From Pseudomonadota bacterium (GTDB taxonomy: Bacteria; Pseudomonadota; Gammaproteobacteria; Burkholderiales; Burkholderiaceae_E), in assembly GCA_023389055.1 (NCBI GenBank), contig JAEWFA010000035.1, forward strand, positions 105,495 through 169,494: a DNA stretch of 64,000 bases, given 5' to 3'. The stretch's first letter is position 1. Each line of letters opens with the position of its first letter. Under the pieces are notes generated by a model. It was not told where the DNA came from. It ran no database searches and worked only from the letters and a program-made list of their open reading frames with translations. Shown piece after piece: positions 1-9,032 of the stretch. Both the position numbers and the translations under genes were made by a program.

Positions 1-379
1 GCACATCGCCGCGAGCAAGCCGAAGGCGCTGTCGCGAGACGGCGTTGCGGCCGCCGACGTCGAACGCGAGCGTTCGATCGCGCAGCAGAAGGCCGACGAG
101 GAGCAGGCGAAGGCGAAAGCCGACGGCAAGCCGGGCAAGCCGCCGGAGATCGTCGCGAAGATGGTCGACGGCGCGGTGCAGAAATACCTGAAGGAAGTCA
201 CGCTGCTGGGTCAGCCCTTCGTCAAGGACGACAAGCACACCGTCGAGCAGTTGCTGAAGGCGCGCGGCGCGCAGGTCGCGCAGTTCGCGCTGTTCGTCGT
301 CGGCGAGGGCATCGAGCGCAAGCAGTCCGATTTCGCCGCCGAGGTCGCCGCCCAGGCGGCGGCCGCTGCCGGACGGTGA
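1..379 (+). CDS. tsf: Elongation factor Ts, C-terminal part (5' end outside window)
   Basis: The reading frame is open from base 2 to the TGA at 377-379 and gives about 125 residues of the C-terminal half of EF-Ts, the guanine-nucleotide exchange factor that recycles EF-Tu. The family signature is clear: HIAASKP at the window edge, an ERE..IAQQKA helix, GKPPEIVAKMVDG, then QPFVKDDKHTVEQLL. It is followed by pyrH and frr, the usual order after rpsB-tsf. The start and N-terminal UBA-like domain lie upstream of the window. Confidence 0.97.
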   Translation, partial: HIAASKPKALSRDGVAAADVERERSIAQQKADEEQAKAKADGKPGKPPEIVAKMVDGAVQKYLKEVTLLGQPFVKDDKHTVEQLLKARGAQVAQFALFVVGEGIERKQSDFAAEVAAQAAAAAGR

Positions 380-444
380 GGGCGACCGGCGCGAACTCGC
401 CGCGCGCGATGCTGCGGGCGGCTCCCGTCGCGCCGGAAAAGCTC

Positions 445-450
445 CATAAT
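445..450 (+). promoter_or_regulatory. Possible -10 element (CATAAT) before pyrH
   Basis: CATAAT lies in the 124-bp gap between tsf and pyrH, 54 bp before the pyrH start. No convincing -35 hexamer sits 16-18 bp upstream, so this is only a candidate for an internal promoter. Confidence 0.25.
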
Positions 451-503
451 CGCGGGCGGCGTCGGCCGGCTTTCCCGCAGGCTGCAGCGCATCAGGAGGG
501 TTC

Positions 504-1289
504 GTGAACTCGAACGACAGCCCCGCCGCCTCCGTCGCGGCGGGCGCCCCTGCCCGGGCAGCCGGCGCGCCGGCGCCGCAGCTTCGCTATCGTCGCGTGC
601 TGCTCAAGCTCTCGGGCGAGGCGCTGATGGGCGACGACGCCTACGGCATCAACGCCGAGACCTTGCAGCGGATGGTCGAAGAGATCGCCGCGGCGGTGGC
701 GATGGGCGTCGAACTGGCCATCGTGATCGGCGGGGGCAACATCTTCCGCGGCGTGGCCGGCGGTGCGGCAGGAATGGACCGCGCCACCGCCGATTACATG
801 GGAATGCTCGCCACCGTGATGAATTCGCTCGCGCTGCAGGACGCGCTGCGCCAGCATGGGGTGGTGGCGCGCGTGCAGTCGGCACTGAAGATCGAGCAGG
901 TCGTCGAGTCGTACATCCGGCCGAAGGCGCTGCGCTATCTCGAGGAGGGCAAGGTCGTCATCTTCGCTGCCGGAACCGGGAACCCGTTCTTCACCACCGA
1001 CACGGCCGCCGCGTTGCGCGGAGCCGAGATGGGCGTCGAGGTGGTGCTCAAGGCGACGAAGGTCGACGGTGTCTACAGCGCCGACCCGATGCTCGATCCG
1101 TCGGCCGAGCGCTTCTCGCGCATCAGCTTCGACGAGGCGATCGCGCGCCACCTGAAGGTGATGGACGCGACGGCGTTCGCGCTGTGTCGCGATCGCGGGC
1201 TGCCGATCAAGGTCTTCTCGATCCTGGGCGAAGGTGCGTTGCTGCGCGCGCTGTGCAGCGACGACGAAGGCACGCTGGTCCATGTGTGA
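504..1289 (+). CDS. pyrH: UMP kinase
   Basis: Phosphorylates UMP to UDP in pyrimidine nucleotide synthesis; a cytosolic hexamer of the amino-acid-kinase fold. The 261-aa product shows RVLLKLSGEAL near residue 31, IVIGGGNIFRG, and AAGTGNPFFTTDTAAALR, all typical of bacterial PyrH. The start is GTG at 504, chosen because AGGAGG stands 5 bp before it. This adds about 25 Ala/Pro-rich residues ahead of the kinase core, longer than the usual 240-aa enzyme; the tail may be real or the true start may be internal, but no internal start has a comparable ribosome binding site. Confidence 0.96.
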   Translation: MNSNDSPAASVAAGAPARAAGAPAPQLRYRRVLLKLSGEALMGDDAYGINAETLQRMVEEIAAAVAMGVELAIVIGGGNIFRGVAGGAAGMDRATADYMGMLATVMNSLALQDALRQHGVVARVQSALKIEQVVESYIRPKALRYLEEGKVVIFAAGTGNPFFTTDTAAALRGAEMGVEVVLKATKVDGVYSADPMLDPSAERFSRISFDEAIARHLKVMDATAFALCRDRGLPIKVFSILGEGALLRALCSDDEGTLVHV

Positions 1290-1355
1290 ATCCCTGTGCG
1301 CGCCGTGCCGCTTCGTTGCCGGGGCGGCCCGCGCCCACCGTTGTGCGGAGGAATC

Positions 1356-1916
1356 GTGAGCATTGCGGAAATCAGGCAATCGGCCGAGCAGAAGATGCAG
1401 AAGTCGATCGAGTCGTTGCGCACCAGCCTCGCGAAGGTGCGTACGGGTCGCGCGCATGCCGGGCTGCTCGATCACATCCACGTCGACTATTACGGGACCT
1501 CGGTGCCGATCAGCCAGGTGGCCAACGTCACGGTGCAGGATGCGCGCACGCTGGGCGTGCAACCGTGGGAGAAGAAGATGGTCCAGGTCGTCGACAAGGC
1601 CATCCGCGAATCCGACCTCGGCCTGAACCCGTCGACCAGCGGCGACCTCATCCGGGTGCCGATGCCCCCGCTGTCCGAGGAGCGTCGGCGCGAGCTCACC
1701 AAGGTCGTCAAGCACGAGGGTGAGCAGGCGAAGGTGGCCGTGCGCAACCTGCGCCGCGACGCGAACGAGCACCTGAAGAAGCTCGTCAAGGACAAGGAAA
1801 TCTCCGAGGACGACGAACGCCGCGCCGTCGACGAGATCCAGAAGCTCACCGACCGCTTCGTCGTCGAGATCGACAACGTGCTCGACGTCAAGGAGCGCGA
1901 GATCATGACGGTGTGA
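1356..1916 (+). CDS. frr: Ribosome recycling factor
   Basis: Splits post-termination ribosomes together with EF-G. The 186-aa protein from GTG 1356 matches the family length exactly, and GGAGG at 1347-1351 is well placed; a longer in-frame start at 1296 is not needed. Recognisable segments are KVRTGRAHAGLLD, the middle VDYYGT..PI domain, LTKVVKHEGEQAKVAVRNLRRD and the C-terminal DEIQKLTD helix. The stop overlaps the start of uppS, suggesting translational coupling. Confidence 0.97.
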   Translation: MSIAEIRQSAEQKMQKSIESLRTSLAKVRTGRAHAGLLDHIHVDYYGTSVPISQVANVTVQDARTLGVQPWEKKMVQVVDKAIRESDLGLNPSTSGDLIRVPMPPLSEERRRELTKVVKHEGEQAKVAVRNLRRDANEHLKKLVKDKEISEDDERRAVDEIQKLTDRFVVEIDNVLDVKEREIMTV

Positions 1917-2716
1917 TGCATAGCACGACGCGCCCTCTCGCTCCGATGAGTCCCGCATCGAGCACCACGGTCACCGTGCCGCGGCCGCGCGACGTGCCGC
2001 GTCACGTCGCGATCATCATGGACGGCAACGGGCGCTGGGCCACGCAGCGACGCCTGCCGCGCGTCGCAGGCCATGCGAAGGGCGTGGAGGCGGTGCGCGC
2101 CACCGTCGAGGCGTGCGCGCGTCGCGGGGTGGAGTTCCTCACGCTGTTCGCATTCAGCTCGGAGAACTGGCGTCGCCCGGCCGACGAAGTCTCGCTGCTG
2201 ATGCGACTGTTCGTCACGGCGCTCGAGCGCGAGGTGGCGCAGTTGCGCGCCAACGGCATCCGGCTGCGTGTCATCGGCGACCTGTCGGCCTTCGAGCCGC
2301 GGCTGCGACAGCTGATCACGCAGGCCGAAGCGCGCACCGCATCGAATCGCCGGCTCACGCTGACGATCGCGGCGAACTATGGCGGGCGTTGGGACATCCT
2401 GCAGGCCATGCAATCGATGCTGCGCGCGCAGCCCGAGCTCGCCGACGATCCCGATCGCATCGGCGAGCACGCGCTGTCGCCGCACCTGGCGCTCGCCTAC
2501 GCGCCGGAGCCCGACCTGTTCGTGCGCACCGGCGGCGAGCAGCGCATCAGCAACTTCCTGCTATGGCAGCTCGCCTACACCGAGCTGTACTTCACCGACA
2601 CCTTCTGGCCCGACTTCGACGCCGCCGCGCTCGATTGCGCGATCGAATCGTTTCGTCGGCGCGAGCGCCGCTTCGGGCGCACCAGCGAGCAGGTCTCGGC
2701 CGCCGAAGCGGGCTGA
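1916..2716 (+). CDS. uppS: Undecaprenyl diphosphate synthase (di-trans,poly-cis)
   Basis: Cis-prenyltransferase that makes C55 undecaprenyl diphosphate, the lipid carrier for cell-wall and O-antigen synthesis. The signature HVAIIMDGNGRWA puts the catalytic Asp at about residue 36; FSSENWRRP and DLFVRTGGEQRISNFLLWQ are the other two family motifs. The ATG at 1916 shares its A with the frr stop; a GTG at 1913 is an equally possible start. 266 aa is normal length. Confidence 0.97.
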   Translation: MHSTTRPLAPMSPASSTTVTVPRPRDVPRHVAIIMDGNGRWATQRRLPRVAGHAKGVEAVRATVEACARRGVEFLTLFAFSSENWRRPADEVSLLMRLFVTALEREVAQLRANGIRLRVIGDLSAFEPRLRQLITQAEARTASNRRLTLTIAANYGGRWDILQAMQSMLRAQPELADDPDRIGEHALSPHLALAYAPEPDLFVRTGGEQRISNFLLWQLAYTELYFTDTFWPDFDAAALDCAIESFRRRERRFGRTSEQVSAAEAG

Positions 2717-2763
2717 GCGCATGTCCTCGCCCGCGTCGTCGCGCTGACTCGGCGGTTGCCTCG

Positions 2764-3585
2764 ATGCTCGGCAAACGAGTCGCCACCGCCCTGGTGCTGC
2801 TCGCACTCCTGCTGCCCCCGATCTTCTTCTTCGAGCCCTGGGTGTGGGGCGTCGTGACGCTGGTCTTCCTCGCCGCGGCCGCCTGGGAATGGGCGCGCTT
2901 GCTCGCCGGTCGCGGCGCCGCTGCCACTACGGCCGGCGCGCTGGCGGTCGCGGGAATCGCGCTGCTCGCGTGGCGCGAGACCGCAGGCTGGCCGCCGTCC
3001 TTCGTCGTCGTCGTGTGCGCGGCGGCGACGGTGGCGTGGCTGCTGCTCGGGCCGATGCACCTGCGCGCGCACGATGCCCGCGGCGGCGGCCTGGCGCTTG
3101 CCGCCGGGTGGCTGCTCGCCTGCTGGGTCGCGCTGGTGGCGCTGCGAGCGATCGGCCCGCTTGCGCTGCTGGCGGCAATGGCCATCGTCTGGGTCGCCGA
3201 CATCGCCGCCTATTTCGTCGGTCGCAGATTCGGGCGGCGCAAGCTCGCTGCGTCGATCAGCCCCGGCAAGAGCCGCGAGGGCGCGCTCGGCGGACTGGCC
3301 GCCGTCGCGGCGCTCGGACTGGCGGCGGCGGCGAGTCCGTCGCTGTCGTCGACGCTGCCGGCGCGGCTGGTCGACGAATGGAGCGCGCCCGTCGCGGTCG
3401 TCGTCCTCGTCGCGCTCGCCGCGCTGTCGGTCGTCGGCGACCTGCACGAGTCGCTGCTCAAGCGCCAGGCCGGCGTGAAGGACAGCGGCGTCGTGCTACC
3501 CGGCCATGGCGGCGTGCTCGATCGCATCGACGCGCTCGTTCCCGTGATGCCTGCCGCCATGCTGCTGCATCGCCTGCTGGGATAA
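2764..3585 (+). CDS. cdsA: Phosphatidate cytidylyltransferase (CDP-diglyceride synthase)
   Basis: Integral membrane enzyme converting phosphatidic acid and CTP to CDP-diacylglycerol, the branch point for all phospholipids. The 273-aa product has a string of hydrophobic segments rich in Leu/Ala/Val and the C-terminal CDS signature SLLKRQAGVKDSG followed by PGHGGVLDRIDAL. The ATG at 2764 starts a predicted membrane segment; the open frame extends much further upstream, but only as a shadow inside uppS. Confidence 0.96.
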   Translation: MLGKRVATALVLLALLLPPIFFFEPWVWGVVTLVFLAAAAWEWARLLAGRGAAATTAGALAVAGIALLAWRETAGWPPSFVVVVCAAATVAWLLLGPMHLRAHDARGGGLALAAGWLLACWVALVALRAIGPLALLAAMAIVWVADIAAYFVGRRFGRRKLAASISPGKSREGALGGLAAVAALGLAAAASPSLSSTLPARLVDEWSAPVAVVVLVALAALSVVGDLHESLLKRQAGVKDSGVVLPGHGGVLDRIDALVPVMPAAMLLHRLLG

Positions 3586-3594
3586 TCGGGCGCC

Positions 3595-4782
3595 ATGCAG
3601 ACGCTCACGATCCTCGGCGCCACCGGCTCGATCGGGCGCAGCACGCTCGACGTCGTCGCGCGTCACCCGGATCGATACCGTGTGTTCGCCCTCGCGGCGC
3701 AGCGCCGCGCCGACGAGCTGTTCGACCTTTGCCTGCGTCACGCACCGCGCTATGCGGCACTGGCCGACGAGCCGGCGGCGCGCTCGCTCGCCGATCGCGT
3801 CGCCGCGGCAGGGCTCGACACGCGCGTCCTGGCAGGACCGTCGGCGCTCGCCGAGATTGCCGCGCACGAGGAGGTCGACGCGGTGATGGCGGCGATCGTC
3901 GGCGCCGCCGGACTCGTCCCGACGATCGCGGCCGCGCGCGCCGGCAAGCGCATCCTGTTGGCGAACAAGGAGGCGCTGGTGATGGCGGGCGACGTCTTCC
4001 TGAAGGCCTGTCGGGAGGGCGGGGCGACGGTGCTGCCGATCGACAGCGAGCACAACGCGGTATTCCAGTGCCTGCCGTCCGATGGCCGCCCCGCCGGGCG
4101 CTGCTGCACGGGGGTGCGCCGCATCGTGCTCACCGCCTCCGGCGGGCCCTTTCGCCGCGCGACGCTCGCGCAAATGAACGACGCCACGCCCGAGCAGGCC
4201 TGCGCGCACCCGAAATGGTCGATGGGCCGGAAGATCTCGGTCGACTCGGCGACGATGATGAACAAGGGGCTCGAACTGATCGAGGCCTTCCACCTGTTCG
4301 GCGTCACCGCCTCGCGGCTGGAGGTTCTCGTGCATCCGCAGAGCATCGTGCACTCGCTCGTCGAATACGACGACGGTTCGATGCTCGCGCAGATGGGCAA
4401 TCCGGACATGCGCACGCCGATCGCGCAGGCGCTCGCCCACCCCGATCGGATCGACAGCGGCGTGGCGCCGCTCGACCTGGTGTCGATCGCGCGCCTGGAG
4501 TTCGAGGCGCCCGATGAGCAACGCTTCCCCTGCCTGCGGCTGGCGCGCGAGGTGCTGAACGCCGGGGGCGCGGCGCCGTGCGTGCTGAACGCCGCCAACG
4601 AGATCGCCGTCGCGGCATTCCTCGAGCGTGCGATCCGCTTTACCGACATCGCGGCGGTCACCGAAGGCGTGCTGCACGCGATCGGTGAACGTCCGGCCGG
4701 TTCCGCCATCGAAGAAGTCTTCGCCATAGACGAAGAGGCGCGCGCGCTCGCCCGTGCAGGCCTCGCGAGGTGCATCGCATGA
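3595..4782 (+). CDS. dxr: 1-deoxy-D-xylulose 5-phosphate reductoisomerase
   Basis: First committed step of the MEP isoprenoid pathway, supplying precursors to UppS two genes upstream. The 395-aa protein begins with the NADPH-binding loop GATGSIGRSTLDVV, then has NKEALVMAG, the metal-binding PIDSEHNAVFQCL region, SGGPFR and KWSMGRKISVDSATMMNKG. Length and motif order are standard. Its TGA overlaps the rseP ATG (ATGA). Confidence 0.97.
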   Translation: MQTLTILGATGSIGRSTLDVVARHPDRYRVFALAAQRRADELFDLCLRHAPRYAALADEPAARSLADRVAAAGLDTRVLAGPSALAEIAAHEEVDAVMAAIVGAAGLVPTIAAARAGKRILLANKEALVMAGDVFLKACREGGATVLPIDSEHNAVFQCLPSDGRPAGRCCTGVRRIVLTASGGPFRRATLAQMNDATPEQACAHPKWSMGRKISVDSATMMNKGLELIEAFHLFGVTASRLEVLVHPQSIVHSLVEYDDGSMLAQMGNPDMRTPIAQALAHPDRIDSGVAPLDLVSIARLEFEAPDEQRFPCLRLAREVLNAGGAAPCVLNAANEIAVAAFLERAIRFTDIAAVTEGVLHAIGERPAGSAIEEVFAIDEEARALARAGLARCIA

Positions 4783-6116
4783 ACACGCTCCAGACGGTCG
4801 TCGCGTTCCTCGCAGCGCTCACGCTGCTCATCTTCGTGCACGAGCTCGGCCACTACGTGGTCGCGCGCTGGTGCGGCGTGAAGGTGCTGCGCTTTTCGAT
4901 CGGCTTCGGCCGTCCGCTGCTGAGCTGGCGATCGGGGCCCGATCGCACGCAATGGACGATCGCCTCGATTCCGCTGGGCGGTTACGTGCGCATGCTCGAC
5001 GAGCGCGATCCCGACTGCGGCCCCATCGCGCCTGGGGATCTGCCGCGCGCCTTCACCCGCAAGTCGCTGCTGCAGCGTTCGGCGATCGTCGTCGCCGGAC
5101 CGCTGGCGAACTTCCTGCTCGCCATCGGGCTCTACGCGACGATGGGGTGGATCGGCATGCAGGAACCGGCCGCGCTGATCGATGCGCCGGCGTCGGGCAC
5201 CGCCGCGGCGTCGGCGCAGCTCCAGGCAGGCGATCGCGTTCTCGAGGCCGACGGCAGCGTCGTTCGTTCGTGGAACGACCTGCGCCTTGCGCTGCTCGAG
5301 CCGGTGATCGAGCAGCGCGACACGACGCTCGTCGTGCAGCGCGACGGCGAACCTCGCTCGGTGCGCCTGGACGCGAGCGGACTGCCGGCCGACGAGGCAG
5401 AGCGCGACTTCCTCGCGACGCTGGGACTGCGCATCGCGCCGGGAGACGTGGCGATCGGCAACGTCTCGCCGGGCGGCGCCGCCGAACGCGATGGACTGCG
5501 CGCAGGCGATCTCATCCGCGAGATCGACGCACGGCCGATCGAGCGTGCGACGCAGGTGATCCAGGCGGTGCAGGGCAGTGCGGGCCAGCCGCTGCGCTTT
5601 CGCGTGTTGCGCGACGGCGCCGAGGTCACGCTGTCGGTGACGCCGCAGCAGCAGGAGGGCGTGGGACGCATCGGCGCCGGACTGCAGGACCGGATCGAGA
5701 TGCAGATGGTGCGATTCGCGCCGCTCGAGTCGATCGGCCACGGCGTGCGCCAGACGTGGGAGATGTCTGCGTTCTCGCTGCGGATGATGGGCAAGATGGT
5801 CACCGGCGAGCTGTCGCTGCGCAACCTGAGCGGTCCGGTGACGATCGCCGATCTCGCGGGGCAGACGGTGCGCGTCGGATGGCTCGCCTACCTGAGCTTC
5901 CTCGCGCTGATCAGCATCAGCCTGGGCGTGTTGAACCTGCTGCCGATCCCCGTTCTCGACGGAGGGCATTTGGTATATTACGCGCTCGAAGCGCTCAAGG
6001 GACGGCCGCTGTCCGAGCGCTTCATGGCCGTCACGCAGAAGGCCGGCCTCGCGATCATCATGATGATGATGGCGGTTGCGCTGTTCAACGATTTCACGCG
6101 GTTGATCGGTTCCTGA
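4779..6116 (+). CDS. rseP: RIP zinc metalloprotease (site-2 protease)
   Basis: Inner-membrane intramembrane protease; in the sigma-E pathway it cleaves anti-sigma factor RseA after DegS. The 445-aa product has HELGH at residues 21-25 in the first membrane helix, two PDZ-like regions in the middle (the second around VSPGGAAERDGLRAGDLI), and the C-terminal LNLLPIPVLDGGH membrane motif that supplies the third zinc ligand. ATG 4779 overlaps the dxr stop. It precedes bamA, as in most Burkholderiales. Confidence 0.96.
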   Translation: MNTLQTVVAFLAALTLLIFVHELGHYVVARWCGVKVLRFSIGFGRPLLSWRSGPDRTQWTIASIPLGGYVRMLDERDPDCGPIAPGDLPRAFTRKSLLQRSAIVVAGPLANFLLAIGLYATMGWIGMQEPAALIDAPASGTAAASAQLQAGDRVLEADGSVVRSWNDLRLALLEPVIEQRDTTLVVQRDGEPRSVRLDASGLPADEAERDFLATLGLRIAPGDVAIGNVSPGGAAERDGLRAGDLIREIDARPIERATQVIQAVQGSAGQPLRFRVLRDGAEVTLSVTPQQQEGVGRIGAGLQDRIEMQMVRFAPLESIGHGVRQTWEMSAFSLRMMGKMVTGELSLRNLSGPVTIADLAGQTVRVGWLAYLSFLALISISLGVLNLLPIPVLDGGHLVYYALEALKGRPLSERFMAVTQKAGLAIIMMMMAVALFNDFTRLIGS

Positions 6117-6120
6117 ACGA

Positions 6121-8460
6121 ATGCATTTCGCTCGACGCCGACCGGGGCGCAAGCCGGGTGCGGCGCAACGGGCGCTGGCTGTGTTGCTGCTGGCGATGCT
6201 GCCTGCCATCGCCGGCGCCTTCGAACCCTTCACGATCCGCGACATCCGGGTCGAAGGCGTGCAGCGCACCGAGCCGGGAACCGTCTTCAGCTACCTGCCG
6301 GTACGCGTCGGCGACACGATGACCGACGAGAAGGCGAGCGAGGCCGTCAAGGCGTTGTTCGCCACCGGATTCTTCCGCGACGTGAGGTTGCAAGCCGAGG
6401 ACGGCGTGCTCGTCGTTCAGGTGGAAGAACGACCGGCGATCGCTTCGATCGACATCACCGGTGCCAAGGAGTTCGACAAGGACACGTTGCGCAAGACGCT
6501 GCGCGACCAGGGCCTGGCCGAATCGCGCATCTTCGATCGCGCCGTGCTCGAACGCGCCGAGCAGGAGCTCAAGCGCCAGTATCTGGCGCGCGGCAAGTAC
6601 GGCGTGCAGGTCACGTCGACGATCACGCCACTCGAGCGCAACCGCGTGGGCATCACGCTAGCGGTCGAGGAAGGGCAGAACGCGCGCATCACCGGAATCC
6701 GCTTCGTCGGCAACAAGGCGTTCACCGACAAGCAGCTGCTCGACGAGATGCGGCTGACGACGCCGGGCTGGTTCACCTGGTACTCGAAGAACGACCAGTA
6801 CGCGCGCGAGAAACTCGCCGGCGATCTCGAAGCGTTGCGTTCGTTCTACCTCGATCGCGGCTACCTCGAATTCGCGATCGAGTCGACGCAGGTGTCGATC
6901 TCGCCCGACAAGGAAAGCGTCGAGATCACGATCGACGTGCACGAAGGCGAGCAGTTCCGCGTCTCCGACGTTCGTTTCGGCGGCGAGCTGCTCGGTCGCG
7001 AGGAGGAATTCGCGAAGCTCGTCGAGCTCAAGCCGGGCGACGTCTTCTCCGGCAGCCGTCTGTCGGACTCGACCCGGCGCATCTCCGAACGGCTCGGCGC
7101 GCTCGGCTATGCGTTCGCCAACGTGAACGCGGTGCCCGATATCGATCGGGAGAAGCGGCAGGTGGCCTTCGACGTCCTGGTGGACCCCGGGCGCCGCGTC
7201 TACGTGCGTCGCATCGACATCGCGGGCAACCTGCGCACGCGCGACGAGGTGATCCGCCGCGAGCTGCGCCAGTTCGAGGACGCCTGGTACGACGCCGAGA
7301 AGATCCGCCTGTCGCGCGAGCGCATCGACCGACTCGGCTACTTCACCGAGGTGCGCATCGAGTCGCGCCCGGTAGCGGGGGCGCCCGACCAGGTCGATCT
7401 CGAAGTGGTCGTCACCGAGCGGCCCACCGGCAACATCACGCTCGGCATCGGTTTCTCGAGCACCGACAAGATCATCCTTTCGGGCTCGATCGTGCAGCAC
7501 AACTTCCTCGGTACCGGGAAGTCGCTCGCGCTCGACGTGAACACGAGTCGCCTGTCGCGCACGATCGTCGTTTCGTACACCGATCCCTACTTCACGCCCG
7601 ACGGAATCAGCCGCTCGTTCGACCTGTACACGCGCAGCTTCAACGCCGACGAGCTGGGGTTGGGCGACTATCGCACGCGCGCCAGCGGCGTCGGCCTGCG
7701 TTTCGGCATTCCGTACACCGAGTTCGACCGCGTCAGCCTGGGCACCACCTTCGAGCGCAACGACGTGCGGCTGGGGGCGCGACCACCGGTGCGCTACCGG
7801 CAGTTCGTCGACGATTTCGGGTCGTCGAGCACGGCCTGGCTCGCCAACGTCGGGTGGGTGCGCGACAGTCGCGACAGCGCGATCGTTCCGACGCGAGGGC
7901 GCGTGCAGACGGCGAACTTCGAGGTCACGATGCCGGTGGCCGAACTGCGCTACTGGCGCGCCACCTATCTGCACCAGTGGTACTACCCGCTCGGGCGCGA
8001 CTACACCTTCGCGCTGAACGGCGACTTCGGCATCGGTCGCGGCTTCGGCGGCGAGCCCTATCCGATCTTCAAGAACTTCTACGCCGGCGGCATCGGTTCG
8101 GTGCGCGGCTACTACCCGAGCTCGCTCGGGCCGAAGGAAGAGGAGCTCACGTTGCGCGGTGACACGCGGCTGGTCCCACTGGGCGGACAGACCCGCGTGG
8201 TCGGCAGCGCGGAGTTCATCTTCCCGCTGCCCGGTACCGGTCACGACCGCACGATCCGTTCCTTCGTCTTCCTGGATGCCGGAACGGTCTTCCCGCGCGG
8301 CGAGACGGTGAGCCTGGGCGATCTGCGCTACTCCGCCGGCATCGGACTGACCTGGCTGTCGCCGATCGGCCCGTTGAAGCTGAGCCTGGCGACGCCGCTG
8401 CGCAAGCGCGAAGGCGATCGCACGCAGCGGCTGCAGTTCCAGATCGGCACCGGGTTCTGA
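6121..8460 (+). CDS. bamA: Outer membrane protein assembly factor BamA
   Basis: Core Omp85 channel of the BAM complex, which folds and inserts outer-membrane beta-barrels. The 779-aa product has a signal peptide ending near residue 34 (AIAGAFEPF), five tandem POTRA domains in the N-terminal half and a C-terminal barrel ending in FQIGTGF, the terminal-Phe signal of outer-membrane proteins. GGIGSVRGYYPSSLGP contains the conserved VRGY loop-6 motif. It starts 4 bp after rseP; there is no clear ribosome binding site, consistent with coupling. Confidence 0.97.
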   Translation: MHFARRRPGRKPGAAQRALAVLLLAMLPAIAGAFEPFTIRDIRVEGVQRTEPGTVFSYLPVRVGDTMTDEKASEAVKALFATGFFRDVRLQAEDGVLVVQVEERPAIASIDITGAKEFDKDTLRKTLRDQGLAESRIFDRAVLERAEQELKRQYLARGKYGVQVTSTITPLERNRVGITLAVEEGQNARITGIRFVGNKAFTDKQLLDEMRLTTPGWFTWYSKNDQYAREKLAGDLEALRSFYLDRGYLEFAIESTQVSISPDKESVEITIDVHEGEQFRVSDVRFGGELLGREEEFAKLVELKPGDVFSGSRLSDSTRRISERLGALGYAFANVNAVPDIDREKRQVAFDVLVDPGRRVYVRRIDIAGNLRTRDEVIRRELRQFEDAWYDAEKIRLSRERIDRLGYFTEVRIESRPVAGAPDQVDLEVVVTERPTGNITLGIGFSSTDKIILSGSIVQHNFLGTGKSLALDVNTSRLSRTIVVSYTDPYFTPDGISRSFDLYTRSFNADELGLGDYRTRASGVGLRFGIPYTEFDRVSLGTTFERNDVRLGARPPVRYRQFVDDFGSSSTAWLANVGWVRDSRDSAIVPTRGRVQTANFEVTMPVAELRYWRATYLHQWYYPLGRDYTFALNGDFGIGRGFGGEPYPIFKNFYAGGIGSVRGYYPSSLGPKEEELTLRGDTRLVPLGGQTRVVGSAEFIFPLPGTGHDRTIRSFVFLDAGTVFPRGETVSLGDLRYSAGIGLTWLSPIGPLKLSLATPLRKREGDRTQRLQFQIGTGF

Positions 8461-8506
8461 TCGCTATGCGACAATTCGTGCCACCCATCGAGACAGGAAG
8501 CGCCGG

Positions 8507-9016
8507 ATGAAGTTCTTCGGTTGGCTGGCCGCATGCGCGTTGGCCGTCGCGTGCGTGCCGGCGCTCGCACAGGAAGCGGCAAAGATCGGTTTCGTGAACA
8601 CCGAGCGCATCCTGCGCGATGCCGGCCCCGCGAAGGCCGCGCAGCAGAAGCTGGAGGCGGAGTTCAGCAAGCGCGACAAGGAGATGCAGGACATGGGCGC
8701 GCGCCTGAAGGCGTTGGGCGAACGCCTGGAGCGCGATTCGGCGGTGATGAGCGACGCCGATCGCCTGCGCCGGCAACGCGAGTTCTCCGACCTGGAGAAA
8801 GACTTCCAGCGCCGACAGCGCGAGTTTCGCGAAGACCTGAACCAGCGCCGCAACGAGGAGCTCGCGCAGGTCATCGACAAGGCGAATCGCGTGATCAAGC
8901 AGATCGCCGAGCAGGAGAAGTACGACATCATCCTGCAGGAAGCGGTCTTTGCGAGCCCGCGAATCGACATCACCGACAAGGTGCTGCGCGCGCTCACGAA
9001 CAACGGCAAGCCCTAG
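8507..9016 (+). CDS. skp: Periplasmic chaperone Skp/OmpH family
   Basis: Holds unfolded outer-membrane proteins in the periplasm for delivery to BamA. The 169-aa protein has an N-terminal signal peptide (MKFFGWLAACALAV..ALAQ) followed by a long, highly charged coiled-coil region (roughly residues 45-130) typical of the Skp tentacles, and a short C-terminal body segment around YDIILQEAVFASPRIDIT. It lies between bamA and lpxD, as usual. Confidence 0.94.
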   Translation: MKFFGWLAACALAVACVPALAQEAAKIGFVNTERILRDAGPAKAAQQKLEAEFSKRDKEMQDMGARLKALGERLERDSAVMSDADRLRRQREFSDLEKDFQRRQREFREDLNQRRNEELAQVIDKANRVIKQIAEQEKYDIILQEAVFASPRIDITDKVLRALTNNGKP

Positions 9017-9032
9017 ACCGACCCGGATCGTC